Shown in pieces: positions 49,201 through 58,799 of a stretch of DNA of 64,000 nt (its first letter is position 1; each line of letters opens with the position of its first letter). Source of the DNA: Protonemura montana (Eukaryota > Arthropoda > Insecta > Plecoptera > Nemouridae); assembly GCA_947568835.1 (NCBI GenBank), contig OX387612.1, forward strand, positions 5,766,001-5,830,000, written 5' to 3'. The position numbers and the translations under genes are program-made. The notes under the pieces were generated by a model. It saw nothing but the letters and a program-made list of their open reading frames with translations. It was not told the origin of the DNA and ran no database searches.

Positions 49201-52200
49201 AGTTATCAGCGACTGCTGACACCGCTAAAATCGGATAGGAGACACTTTGTAATTTTTCCCGTCTAACTACCAAAACTTAACAAACTGTTCAGATATTACT
49301 GCATTCTGAGCTATCAAAATTTACTGATGACATTGCAAAGCAAACATGTGCAAACAAGTAACCTTTCAGATTCTTGAATAAACTAACAAAATTTGTATCA
49401 AACTCTACCTGTTCCTTCTGTCGCCAGTCGATGGCACTTGATTCGGGTGCCACTGGAGGGAAAATCTTCTTGCAAGAAATGCTAAAAATGCTTTGTTGAT
49501 GCGTCCGAGTTAAGGTAGTTCTTCCTAGAGTGTTACGATGAGCCTGGAAGATAAACTCAAACATATTACTGTCGGGTATTATGTCTAGGAAAGAGCATAC
49601 ATATTCAATCTCAAGGGTAGTGTATCAGTGGGATGAAAAAAAATCCGTACGTTAAACATTGTCTTTCCGTTGGCTTGCTGCCAAGTGGCAAGCTCGGCCA
49701 GGTTCCAGCAGAGCAGCTCGCCCCACATGGTAGATGAGAGGAGTGTGTATCGACTGGCCCAGCATACGGCGGTTAGGTTACCCTGACCGACCAAAGAAGT
49801 GCCGGCATTCCTGCAAAAACAGATAGAAAAATGAGATAAATGATGAAAAAAGTAAAAAACAACTAGATTAATGTATCGATCGAGCAAGTTTAAAATCCAC
49901 TCTGGTGCAGGCCAGTCGAAAACGCCATACATTTTCAAAAGAGCAAAAATAAATAATGAGATTCTTTATGGTGGTTTTTAGACTCATGTCTACTTGATTT
50001 ATCCTTAGCACTAGTTTTAAGAAAAACTATTTGAAATGGGTTTTGAATGCTAAGTAAAGGACAACTAAATTTCCTGACGTTTCGCATCATATACTAGCTA
50101 CTTCTTTAAAGGTTTGAGCAGTCCTGACAATTTTCCGATAACAAAAGAACCACATGTAATTATAACAATTACCTAGTTCAATCATCCTAAATGCACCTAA
50201 ACAAAATTACTGGCCCTATCAAAAATTAACTTGGTTTAAATAGTTTTTCTTAAATTATGAGATATTGTATTAAAATGTACAAACCTGTGTTAAATATATT
50301 AATACCTTGACTTGGGTGGTCCTGGGGGTGCTGTTGGTGGCAACATCTCCATCTGGCACTGACCATCAGAGCCAGCTCGCCAGATGATCACGCTTCGAGC
50401 CCCGGCACCCGAGGCAAGCAGCAGTTCGGAGGATTCCCGACTCCGATTAGTGGCGTTCACGAAAGGGTTCCCAGTGACTGGACTCCACGACAACGACATA
50501 ACCGCATTGTCGTGACCACGCATCTTACGGATTACCGAACCTGTGCCTGGCGTTTCGGAATGAGCAACAAATTAACAAAGACAATCAACGATGGTTTTTA
50601 GACTCATGTCTACTTGATTTATCCTTAGCACTAGTTTTAAGAAACTCTGAAACCTCTGAAGAAGTAACTAGTATATGTTACAAAACGTCGGGAAATTTAT
50701 TAGCCCTTTACTTAGCATTCAAAACCCAGTTCAAATAGTTTTTCTTAAGACAATCAATGTTTTTAAGGTTTAATTTTTACTTTCAACTAAATTATGTTGA
50801 AATGAAATGCAAGCAATCAGTGTTTTGTGTTAGAAAAGGTTGCCTGAATTGCATGCATTTAGTGCAAGTTTCCACGTTCACAAAAACAGAAAATTTATCT
50901 TATAAACGGAGAAAAAAAAGACAGTGAAATTTCTTGCTGAGCAAACGAGCCAGCATTTGGTGACCACCAGAGCGGCTGCGGCCGTCCTTTTTATTGCCAT
51001 TTATTCAGAATAAGTAGATACGTTTAGCAAAACTGGTTGCTAGCTCTTAAAGGCAAATGTTGTGAATATGCAGGGGCGTGCAGTTAGGGTATGCTGGGTA
51101 TGTGGCACATACCCACCATAAGGTTACCAAGGTACAGGAAGGTACCAAAGTACCAAGGAAAACAAAGCCGGAAAATAGAATTCGACTAACAGTAGTTAAG
51201 TTAATCAATTTAACTGGTATTTTTAAGATGGGAGCATACCCACTTCCGTACCCCACTGCACGCTACTGTAAGTAAGCTCTGAAAGGTTTTTTTTTGTTCT
51301 GATCTTGAAATAACTGTATCAGTACACTTCTTGCCTACTTCTTTCCTTCGTGCTTGCCAGGACATGGAACCGAACTTGCACTTAACTTAAAAATAAATAA
51401 ACATACCTGAGATGCTCACGATTAAGACCAGCCCCGACGCGTCCCCGACTGCCACCCACTGCCATTTGTGCGGACAGCAAGCCAGAATCGTAGCGTGCAG
51501 CTTCGGGAAAACCAATTTATCGGACTTGTTTGCACCTACGTCGAACAGTACAAGAACGCCCGACTCATCGACAGAGACAATCAATTGGCGGTTAGCGGAA
51601 GACCAGTCCATTCCACGGAGTTTTGCAGCTGCCTGTAAGAATTGTAGGTGGAATTAAGTACTCTGAACTAGGGATGGAGAAAATATCAAAAGAGTATTCT
51701 CAAGTTGCTTCATTCCTACTCTAGACTGGCCTAATCCAATTCTCTTTACTTTCAACCATCGCGTGAATAGGTACAGTCAGAAGGCCAGCGTTCATTTTAA
51801 ACTTTCTGCTGAGCAAACGAGCCGTCAACACGTGGTAACAGTAGGTGCCACCCGATGGAGCTTGCTGTTGTCCTTTTTAACAAACCTCTACACTTAAATA
51901 ATTTCGACTCAAAATATCGATACACAACTTTCGCTGAGCGAAAACAGGTTTCAAATGCAAGTAATCTACAAGAAATAACGAAATTAAATTAAACTTGAAA
52001 GGACGGTGACTCTATGTTGTAGCATCCTCAATTTTTGTCGGGATGTAGTGGTAATTTGGGGCCAATTTTTACAAAGACAGTTTAACGTCAGTGTTCTGGT
52101 AGTACCGTTGAGTGTAGGTTATAGGTAGAGAAACAACGACAATGTTACAGTCTTTGCGTGAAAGATGGCCGCCAAATGACTACCTTACCGACAAAAATGC

Positions 52201-53048
52201 AGAGTACCGGAACATCACGTTAAGTGGAGCCACTGTGGTATGAAATTTAATTTCGATATTTCTCGTTACTTAACTCGCTTTTGAGACTTTTCATGCTCAA
52301 AAAATCTCCATCAATTTTTTTTTTTTTTTTTTTTAGAAAAACTATTTGAACTGGGTTTTGAATGCTAGGATAGATGGTGTTGGGAAATTTAGTAGCCCTT
52401 TACTTAGCATTCAAAACCCAGTTCAAATAGTTTTTCTAAAAACTTGTGCTAAGGATAAATAAGTAGACATGAGTCTAAAAACCATCATAATCTCCATCAA
52501 TATTTACCTCAACGATTATTAAACGGTATTAAAAAGCGAGTAACCTACTATAAATATTGAAATTAAAATTCATACGACAGCGGCTCCACTTAACGTGACG
52601 TTTCGGTACTCTGCATTTTTGTCGGTAAGGTAGTCATTTGGCGGCCATCTTTCACGCAGAGACTGTAACATTGACGTTGTTTCTCAACCTATAACCTACA
52701 CTCAACGTTCGTACGGTTTCAATAACTCACCCCATGACTTTGATGCACCTGACTCATGACCCCCGTTACCGAGTCCCAAACTTTGACGTATCCATCGCCA
52801 CCAATTGTCGCGATCATCTTCCCATACCCTCCCGGAGGTCCAAACGCAACCACACTGATACGTTCTCGGTGAACATGTGGGATGATTTCTAGCTTGTCGA
52901 CTTTCAGTTTCTTATCGTTACCGTTGTCGGTAACGTTCATGAGCACGAGGCTCGTGTTCGCACCGTAGCAGACGGAGCCATCGCAGGCTACGTCCAATAC
53001 GTTTGGCAGAAACCAGTTCGGTGACGGTGGGAATAATGTCTCCTCCAT
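37237..53048 (-). CDS. GEMIN5: Gem-associated protein 5 (Gemin5)
   Basis: Twenty coding exons give about 1406 aa (human about 1508): 53048-52731, 51632-51407, 50540-50306, 49810-49651, 49543-49409, 48681-48421, 48002-47837, 47192-47103, 46650-46536, 45991-45795, 45082-44952, 44377-44101, 43337-43211, 42743-42634, 42060-41910, 41417-41160, 40321-40111, 39428-39198, 38850-38679, 37886-37237. All phases agree. Gemin5 binds snRNA Sm-site and cap for the SMN complex and also modulates translation. The N-terminus PPSPNWF corresponds to human PPSPNWY (snRNA-binding residues). Two WD40 propellers follow (for example GGDGYVKVWD, GAGDGTIRVWNM, GSSDFTLRVW), then the TPR-like dimerisation part (LISGGLYREAVCIARCHLP) and the helical C-terminal region. 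The start is the first ATG, preceded by an acceptor-like ctttaag, so a 5' UTR intron is likely. Confidence 0.95.
38030..38260. mobile_element. Family B MITE-like relic
   Basis: 'ccatagcgctaattttaact', 'acaaaaatagaggatgcgtc', 'ctctcagataactcgcattt aagactggtt' match 6330-6560 block by block. It lies in the GEMIN5 intron between exons 38850-38679 and 37886-37237. Confidence 0.6.
39816..40070. mobile_element. Family C MITE, complete copy with TIRs and AATC duplication
   Basis: It starts agggtgccaatagg and ends ctcttggcaccct, giving inverted ends, and is flanked by AATC on both sides (a 4-bp target duplication). About 255 bp, no coding capacity. A partial direct repeat of its left flank and end lies at 39764-39790. 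Intronic in GEMIN5. Confidence 0.75.
40690..41105. repeat. 54-bp minisatellite array in GEMIN5 intron
   Basis: About eight copies of a roughly 54-bp unit (gggctagactgtagcaatgc aggggacagtccttgtgctg gtatcttctctcac) between GEMIN5 exons 41417-41160 and 40321-40111. The array begins about 55 bp from the 5' splice site at 41159. A minus-strand frame through it is a repeat artefact. Confidence 0.93.
41490..41690. mobile_element. Family A fold-back element, diverged
   Basis: 'ccagacgttttgcaacttat', 'catcaagggtgatagcag', then 'ccattaaaaacccagttgta' and 'gctagtgctaaggttagata aagtagacatgagtctaaaa accataat', the right-arm outer end. Intronic in GEMIN5. Confidence 0.68.
42745..43145. mobile_element. Family D tRNA-derived SINE
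   Basis: 'ggtacccaaacaagtgctcg aactctgatctccaccggtc' (reverse B-box part), 'ctaaccaattaagctaattg' (reverse A-box part), 'aatactcacagtcactctga ttccagtgacgctatattac' and the tail 'aattgcaattgcttgcaata ggcaaagtattttattatta'. It sits directly before GEMIN5 exon 42743-42634 in transcript order. Confidence 0.72.
43395..43462. mobile_element. Family C fragment, right end
   Basis: 'ggttgtgctccctccccctt tctttctccaccacaacaaa tatccagtctcttggcatcc', the right end of family C. Intronic in GEMIN5. Confidence 0.6.
43590..43722 (-). mobile_element. 5S-rRNA-derived SINE, truncated
   Basis: Head and early body only, reading on the minus strand from 'gaacaccagttctcgtgaga' through the 5S-like 'accgaagttaagcaacactg' to 'ctcccgaac' in reverse. 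It lies in the GEMIN5 intron between exons 44377-44101 and 43337-43211, directly next to a LINE 3' fragment. Confidence 0.82.
43785..44045 (+). mobile_element. Non-LTR retrotransposon (LINE) 3'-end fragment
   Basis: It encodes NLGKSSFLSTATKLWNKMPD then SVVN and a LNSLKLRLKD ending. The order NLxKxSFxxRxxxLWNxLPxxVV ... FKxRL is the usual C-terminus of jockey/CR1-type LINE ORF2. 5'-truncated and non-functional. It directly follows a truncated 5S SINE. Confidence 0.68.
45390..45722 (-). mobile_element. 5S-rRNA-derived SINE, near full length
   Basis: Minus-strand copy with a diverged 5S-like head (aaagttaagcaacacc), the gaccagttctgtttgggaga body, the ttgtaccgtccttcggaagg block and a tail with atcatcatccatttattcac. 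It is intronic in GEMIN5, about 70 bp from the exon at 45991-45795. Confidence 0.83.
46105..46480. mobile_element. Family B MITE-like relic
   Basis: 'agccggcaacacgtgataat gataggtcccacccgatcgc', 'caacagttaaataattacaa', 'gcaagtaatctaagtgatat tagaaa'. Same block order as 330-720 and 51770-52000. Intronic in GEMIN5. Confidence 0.62.
46755..47060 (+). mobile_element. Family D tRNA-derived SINE
   Basis: 'attccagtgacgtggtatag cgtcac', 'gtgagtattcacagcctcat', then the tRNA-like part 'gtccaagtagctcaattagc' (A box) and 'ggtggagatcggggttcgaa ccc' (B box), and the tail 'accaatttttgagagcgtat tagcgttcct'. Intronic in GEMIN5. Confidence 0.75.
47243..47500 (+). mobile_element. 5S-rRNA-derived SINE, 3'-truncated, best-preserved 5S head
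   Basis: It begins 'gaaacgccggttctcgttag atcaccgaagttgagcaaca' and continues to 'gtattggatgggtgaccatc', the clearest match in the window to 5S rRNA (GGTTCTCGTCCGATCACCGA). It ends at 'gtggtccccttggtgctctt' and lies just upstream of GEMIN5 exon 47192-47103 in transcript order. Confidence 0.87.
47505..47755. mobile_element. Family A fold-back element, diverged
   Basis: 'aaaactgggttttgaatgct aagtgaagaacagc', 'aatgttttgtaacttgtacc tgttactt', then 'gcattcaaaatccagttgaa' and 'gataaagtagacatgagtct aaaaaccacaat'. Intronic in GEMIN5, directly after the 5S SINE at 47243-47500. Confidence 0.68.
49970..50125. mobile_element. Family A fold-back element, left arm
   Basis: 'atggtggtttttagactcat gtctacttgatttatcctta gcactagttttaagaaaaac' through 'gacgtttcgcatcatatact agctacttctttaaagg'. 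A short right-arm remnant (ggtttaaatagtttttctta) lies at 50232-50255. Intronic in GEMIN5. Confidence 0.78.
50590..50750. mobile_element. Family A fold-back element, short
   Basis: Outer left end 'gatggtttttagactcatgt ctacttgatttatccttagc', then the right arm 'gaagaagtaactagtatatg ttacaaaacgtcgggaaatt' to 'caaaacccagttcaaatagt ttttctta'. Most of the left arm is missing. Confidence 0.78.
51740..52720. mobile_element. Family B element with long inverted repeats and a nested family A insertion
   Basis: The left arm near 52108-52265 (ccgttgagtgtaggttatag ... agatggccgccaaatgacta ... cacgttaagtggagccactg) is repeated in reverse at about 52545-52710 (cagcggctccacttaacgtg ... tagtcatttggcggccatct ... 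ctataacctacactcaacg). Another family B body precedes it at 51770-52080. A family A element at 52330-52490 sits between the arms. Intronic in GEMIN5 (intron 1). Confidence 0.78.
52330..52490. mobile_element. Family A fold-back element nested in family B
   Basis: 'agaaaaactatttgaactgg gttttgaatgctagg', a short centre, 'ctttacttagcattcaaaac ccagttcaaatagtttttct' and the outer end 'taagtagacatgagtctaaa aaccatcat'. Preceded by a T tract. Confidence 0.82.
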
Positions 53049-54289
53049 GGCTCCTTAAAGATTGAAAAAAAAGTAAATTAGATTTGACAGTTTCATAGCA
53101 AAAATTAAACATGATAGCCAATAGGTATTGCTTGAAATTATTTTACTGATCTCAAATAACCTGGATAGCGATTGCCATAAAGACTGGATTTGACTGATTT
53201 TGTATTCTCTCTCAGAATCTGTACTATTTTTATTGTTTTCATACGTAGCATTCACAGTTTTTGGTAGTTTTTGTCACTTTAACAATATAAATTGCTAGTA
53301 AATATGTTTCAAAAACTCTTAAATTAACATTAAAATCTTAAAAGGACACCTTGAGTTTAGAGACTCCTACATGTTGCCAACAATGGATTGCCTGACTTCA
53401 AATTTGATCAGCAGCCTGGATCCTATGATCTATCCAAGTTATTTGAGGTCAGTGTATTATTATCCCCAATTTTAAAGTTAGCTACTTAATAGTAATAGGT
53501 CCTTAATAAACTGGATTACTGACAATTAAGAGAAAAAGAGTAGTTGGCATGTCACATGCAGCAGTTTATCAGCAGCTTCACCACATTTCTAAACACATTT
53601 CTTCTTATTATTTGGTCCTATTGTCAATCAAGGTTCTAAAAAGATCAACCAACCCCCTACATTGGTATGGCTATACCTCGTCCAGCATCACGACCAGGCA
53701 GTAGATTCTAAGATCACCAAAGCCAATAGTTTCGATCAAAGACTAGTTTCGATGCAGCGTGACGATTAACACAAGGTGACATCTGTCAGTGGTCAAATCT
53801 TTTACCGTAGATTTGCTGCGTGCAAACAGTGGCATGCAAGTGAACGGAAGCGTGTATAGTGTGTATTTGATGAATTTGTGCAAACAGGACTTTACTGATG
53901 AATAAACTAAGGTAAATAGTTTAGTCAAGCATACTAAAGCACATGGCATGCCATGTGCTTGGTATACAGGTAGGTACTACCTTGATTGTAGCATAGATAG
54001 TACTTACCTTACCTACCTTTCCCATATTGTTAGAAATCCAAATTAACCAGACTTCAACATATTTAAAGCACCTATCATTTTTACGTGTTAACATAGATCT
54101 AAGCAAGTATTTGGGTCCGCAAACTTACCTGTTGTTTGGGAACCCTAACCCCACTTTTCTTTTCAAAGCGTATACCCCTTCGTTGCTTAAGTTGCTAAAT
54201 TATGAAGTAAATTAAACGCTTGTTTATTATTAAGGTACACAAGTACGATTTACAAGTCCAAATATTACCACATTCCGCTAAATAAACAT

Positions 54290-54445
54290 ATTACCAACGT
54301 CCTAACCACAAATCGTAGCAGAACTTTGCTTCGGACCGCCTGCTCCCGATCAGCGATCGATTCAAAACGATTGACGTTCATTGCCGCCGGTGGTGCGGGT
54401 TGCCGTTTGAGTTTTCGTAAGGCGTAAAATTGTACTATTTTTCGA
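54290..54445 (-). promoter_or_regulatory. Possible GEMIN5 promoter / non-coding first exon
   Basis: A GC- and CpG-richer island in AT-rich DNA, 1.25 kb upstream of the GEMIN5 ATG. On the minus strand it offers a donor-like 'gttg|gtaatatg' near 54290, and an acceptor-like ctttaag lies five bases before the ATG. A small upstream ORF (ATG near 54381) would not be in frame with Gemin5. Inference only. Confidence 0.35.
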
Positions 54446-54829
54446 CTACGAAATGGTCTACAATCTACAAGGCAATAAATAGTAGGATTAAAAACAAAGA
54501 AATTAAAAAAAAATACAGTGAAAAATATAGTGACAAAAATACATAATGAGCAGTCAAAAATGAAAGGGAAACAGATTCCCAAAAAGATTTGCAATGCTGC
54601 TCATCAAGCAAAATTCATTTTAGAGTTCAGTTCTGATGAATGTATTTTCTTTTCTCCTTATTTTATTTGGCAGAATGTTAAAGGGTATTACAACGGTATG
54701 AGGGGACCTTTGAAGAATCCCTGTCGATGATCTTCTACAGAAATCTTTAGAGAATGACGTACTCTTCACCTAGAAAAATGTTAAGAAAAATACAGAATAC
54801 CTAGCAATGGCAAAGGCAGCACGCAGAAA

Positions 54830-54960
54830 CTTTTAAATTCTTGGGGTTTTTACAAATTGTTTGACAAGTGAACCACATGACTCCAACTGTCTTGTCTAGT
54901 AAGTAGCTCTCCCTTTCTCTCACCTTCTTCAACACAATTAGGACAATTCTAGACGCTGGG
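54830..54960. mobile_element. Family C fragment
   Basis: 'aattcttggggtttttacaa', 'aagtagctctccctttctct caccttcttcaacacaatta' and 'ctagacgctgggcat': a diverged family C body. The surrounding 54450-57570 is AT-rich, with no recognised gene. Confidence 0.45.
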
Positions 54961-56324
54961 CATGTAAAGAAAGTCTACAAAGTGAGATAATAAAACAGGC
55001 TTTTTATACCATATATGTATTGTATTTTTATTGTATAAATGCATACCCAACCTTATATATGCTTCACTTCTTTATTACACTTACACAATTAATAAAATAG
55101 CAAGCCGTGCAAATAACAACATAACTTTGCTTATATTCACTAAATATTCCACCTAGAATTAATGTAAACTTTAACGAATAGATTTTCATTTAAGATTTAT
55201 AAAACAATCGGTGGTGACTAGCCCAAAAATCTGACAAAACTCCATTAGACAACATAACCTAATTCAAATATTTTTACAACAATTTCATAATACTATTATT
55301 ATTACTTGGAAATCATTATGATTTAATGAAATGATGTTTTGTTATTTATTCTGATTATAAATGCCCGTACCCTTGTATGCTTTATCACAACCTTACACTG
55401 ATTAACATACTTTCCCTGATATATTTTATTTTGTATGATAAGACAAGTTAGTAACTAATATGCATTTATTATTGTAACCGTCATTTCGATTTAAAATTGC
55501 TGCCAACTCTACAACTATTTTTTTTTTTTATTATTATGATTAGGACCAGCCTTCCATAGTGTAAGACAAAACATGTACCTCATTTTTAGACCAAAGCACC
55601 ATCTGTGACTAATTACAATAGGAATGAAACATGTTTTAAATTTAATTTTTGTATCTCACATAACCATATTTGCATTTACCGCCTGAAAACTTGCACACTT
55701 TATTACATTTTTTTTTAAATTATGTCAATTAACAAATCTTTTGACCTTTTCATTGTCACGGAGATTTTTAACAGAATGTCCTTTTACTACTTGGAACAAT
55801 TAAAGAAAAAAACTAAATAAATAGATTTAGGTTAATGGTCATTAAATGGATTCTGCTTTAAATCTATGAACTTACTACAAAAAATAATCCCTATTCCTGG
55901 TAATGAAAAGAAATTTAAGGGTGATATGAATATACATGTACTAACTGCTAGGTAGATAGTACATTTTGTACTTAAATCAAGTTTAGTTCAATGCTAACGA
56001 GTTCTTATGGAACATAACATAAAAAAAGTGGACAACAATGTACCAGCCATTCCCACACACTTCCACAACAATGAGTATTTGATTATCTTTTTTTCAACAA
56101 CACAGTGATATGCTGAATGACAAAATGCTAAATATTTTCTATCACAACAGCTTGTTTAACTAAACTATTCGTGTAAATAAAGAAATAGCGCAACGATTAT
56201 AATAAAGAGTCACTTTCGAATTGAATCACAAGGGTTTTAGTGGTTTGCTTATTTATTAACTTATCATCGAACCTACCATTTAAATGATAACTTCGCTTGT
56301 CGCTTCGTATTGCCGGTTTGACAA

Positions 56325-56455
56325 TAGCAACACGCCGAAACGTCTAAATCTGCAGGATTTCTAGAAATTTTACGACAAGTGCACCACTCGTGCCAATTTT
56401 CTTCTCCGGTAAGTTATGCCCCCTGTCTTTCCTTCTTCAATATAATCATTACAAA
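56325..56455. mobile_element. Family C fragment
   Basis: 'cacgccgaaacgtctaaatc tgcaggatttctagaaattt', 'gacaagtgcaccactcgtgc', 'ttatgccccctgtctttcct tcttcaa'. The 'ccgaaacgtc' start is shared with 39935-39960. Confidence 0.6.
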
Positions 56456-56779
56456 TTAAATGCAATCATGATAAACATTTGTATACAGCATTGTAATGGA
56501 TTGTCTAATTAATGATTTGCTTCTGGGCTGAATCAATAAAGCAGAGTTCAACCATAACCTCAGATTTTTTAAATTATCAGCCAATCACAGACTGTGTTTC
56601 CAGAACATCAGGAGTCGTTTCCATGGTGATAATAACTTAACCTCTAAATTTATAGGGGTAAAGCTTAAACTCTGCTTTGTGGGTCCCATCCTAGAACTGC
56701 AAAACTTGATTGGTATCTGTTAGTCTGTTAGTCTGCCAGCGAAGTCAAACAGCGCAATCTACGCTTCACCCATAAGAGC

Positions 56780-56965
56780 TCATAGGCAAGAAGCCACTGA
56801 GTGGCCAGTTTTGTTGGCTCAATGTGTTAAAGCAACACTTGCGATAGGTGGAGGTCGGGGTTTCGAGTCCCCGTTTGGGCATCAATTTTTGAGACGGTTA
56901 TAGTGTTCATAATAATAAAATACCCCGCGCGTTGCAAGCGTTTGCAATTTAAATAAGATTTCGAA
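56780..56965 (+). mobile_element. Family D tRNA-derived SINE
   Basis: 'tttgttggctcaatgtgtta aagcaacac' (A-box region), 'ggtggaggtcggggtttcga gtcc' (B box), 'gggcatcaatttttgagacg gttatagtgttcataataat aaaataccccgcgc' and the tail 'tgcaagcgtttgcaatttaa ataagattt'. This is the most complete head-to-tail copy. Confidence 0.8.
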
Positions 56966-57574
56966 CTGCACAATATGATATGCATCCAGCCCAAGTAACT
57001 GCTATTCATCAGATTCTACATTTTTACATGATCATGCAAACAACATTTGATATTAGTATTGAAGATTGGGGAATCGACGCAAACCACAAAAAAAAAACAG
57101 TTAAGGGCAGATTGAAACTAATATTTTTTAGATTCATTCCCATGACTTTTTAGTTAAAAGTAAAAAAAAAAAAAATATCGGATATTACATGCTTTGTAAA
57201 AGACTAATTGCTAACGCCTAGTTGCAATTTCTAACAGCAACCAAAGTAACACACTTCACTTAGCATTTGATATCTATTTTGAAACGTTATTGATACGGAC
57301 AAAAACCGGTTGTCGTATTCAACGCATGCACAATCTATAAAAACACTGGGCAAATGCTCGTTTAAGTAATATTTACAAAATGTCAGCATCATAAATTAAT
57401 TTAAAGATTTTGTTTCAACGAAGTGACTCTTTATAATACTTGGAAAACCGTAACGTAGCTCTCATTACCCCCCATGCCTGGTCTATACTCTCTAAACTCT
57501 TACCCTGTGTTTTGTTACCCAGGGCACTTCTCGCACGACGCCGACCGGCACTAATACCGTCGGCTAGCCTCTGA

Positions 57575-58799
57575 TCAGCTGGTCCAGTCGCCTGTCTCTC
57601 TCAAAGCCCGCGAAGTTAGTCGTTCGATCTCGGACAGAAGTTGCTCGGTCTCGGGATCGAGCCCGGACGAGAGCGGTGCCTCCGCGGGATCCCACTCGAG
57701 TGAGTCGGGAGTCGAACCACGGGACCAACGCGTCACCGACTCGTCTTCGGTGGCAGCAACGCTCGGACATCGGACTTGGCTCGCTGCACCTGTGAGCGGT
57801 TAGCGGTGGGTTAGCGTTAACGATGAATCTTTACTTCTTTGAGTGATTTATGGGCAATTTCACCAACTCGATGTTAAACACTCTTAAACGAAATTTGGTG
57901 CTGACTTTAGCAGGCGCAAGTTGTGTTATTTTAAATTGCCGTTAGTCTGCGGCGAATAAAACTATGAGATTCTCAAAATTGGATTACCTTCATTCTCCCA
58001 TTCGAGGTCTAGGGAGCTGGCAGGAGTTGATGTTCTGGATGACTCTCGCATTAGTCCTTTGGCTAGCAACGAGCGAGCATCCAATGGCTGGAATCGACGC
58101 GAATTTTGCCAAGAATCATCGGCTAATTCCAAGGACACCTCTCGAGGTGGCCGCTGCAAACAAAATAGGCGTTCTCAATCGCGTTATATTGAGATTTCCT
58201 TTTTTTGAAGTTGAAATATTCCCAGAGCTACAAGATTTTGGTTTGACAAACCTTTTTCTTCTTAAATGAGAGCAAGTAGGAAATGCTGCTCCAGAAAGGC
58301 ATGTTAGAAGCATGTTAGAATAAAAAATTAAATGTACACAATATAAAGTAGGTACATGCAATGAATTTTGTGAAAAATTTAAACTAAACACAGCACCTAT
58401 AAACAAGATATAACTCACCCAAGCTGTGGTCGGGCCTCAGTTTTGTTTGCCTCCTAAGAAATAAAAACAATTTACATTTCAGAAAACTGTAACTCGCTGC
58501 CTTTGGTTATTTTCTGGATGGAGTCTTGCCCCATCTCTATAGAGAAAATTGCTTACCTCGTTATCCACGAGGAAATCAAACTCAACATTGTCAGATGCAC
58601 GGTAGTACATGCTTCGCTGTGATCGGGAAGATCTGAAAGTTCAGTCAACATCCAGTCCAACAAAGATTAGACATAAAGGCAAACTCATCAACTGAAACAT
58701 TTATCTGTTCAGGATCAAATAATACGCTATGGAAATAGGCATTGTATGCATTTACCTTTTGGTTTTGGATGTGACACAGCGGCCAAAACAGGATCCCAT
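57575..58799 (-). CDS. AP1AR: AP-1 complex-associated regulatory protein (gadkin)-like, myristoylated
   Basis: Four exons: 58799-58756, 58632-58557, 58153-57988 and 57789-57575; phases 2,0,1; 166 aa. Gadkin tethers AP-1 vesicles and kinesin-1 and restrains ARP2/3. The match rests on short collinear motifs: N-terminal MGSCFGRC (Gly2 myristoylation, Cys4 and Cys8 palmitoylation; human MGNCCWTQCFG), NVEFDFLVDNE (human TIEFENLVES) and two W-acidic motifs, SSLDLEWENE and DSLEWDP (human SLDLEWEDE and GLEWEND). W-acidic motifs bind the TPRs of kinesin light chain. The vertebrate coiled-coil part is missing, which explains the shorter length. The C-terminal helix (ETEQLLSEIERLTSRALRE) has no match that I know. 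Other shadow frames in the last exon are not supported by phase. Confidence 0.68.

Noticed and set aside
54265-54594. 109-codon minus-strand frame upstream of GEMIN5
   Set aside because: Half is low-complexity Phe-rich AT sequence. The GC-rich half is better explained as promoter or 5' UTR.
57564-57770. 68-codon Arg-rich minus-strand frame
   Set aside because: It is the wrong frame of the last AP1AR-like exon. The frame that keeps phase with the previous exon gives the DSLEWDP motif and a stop at 57575.
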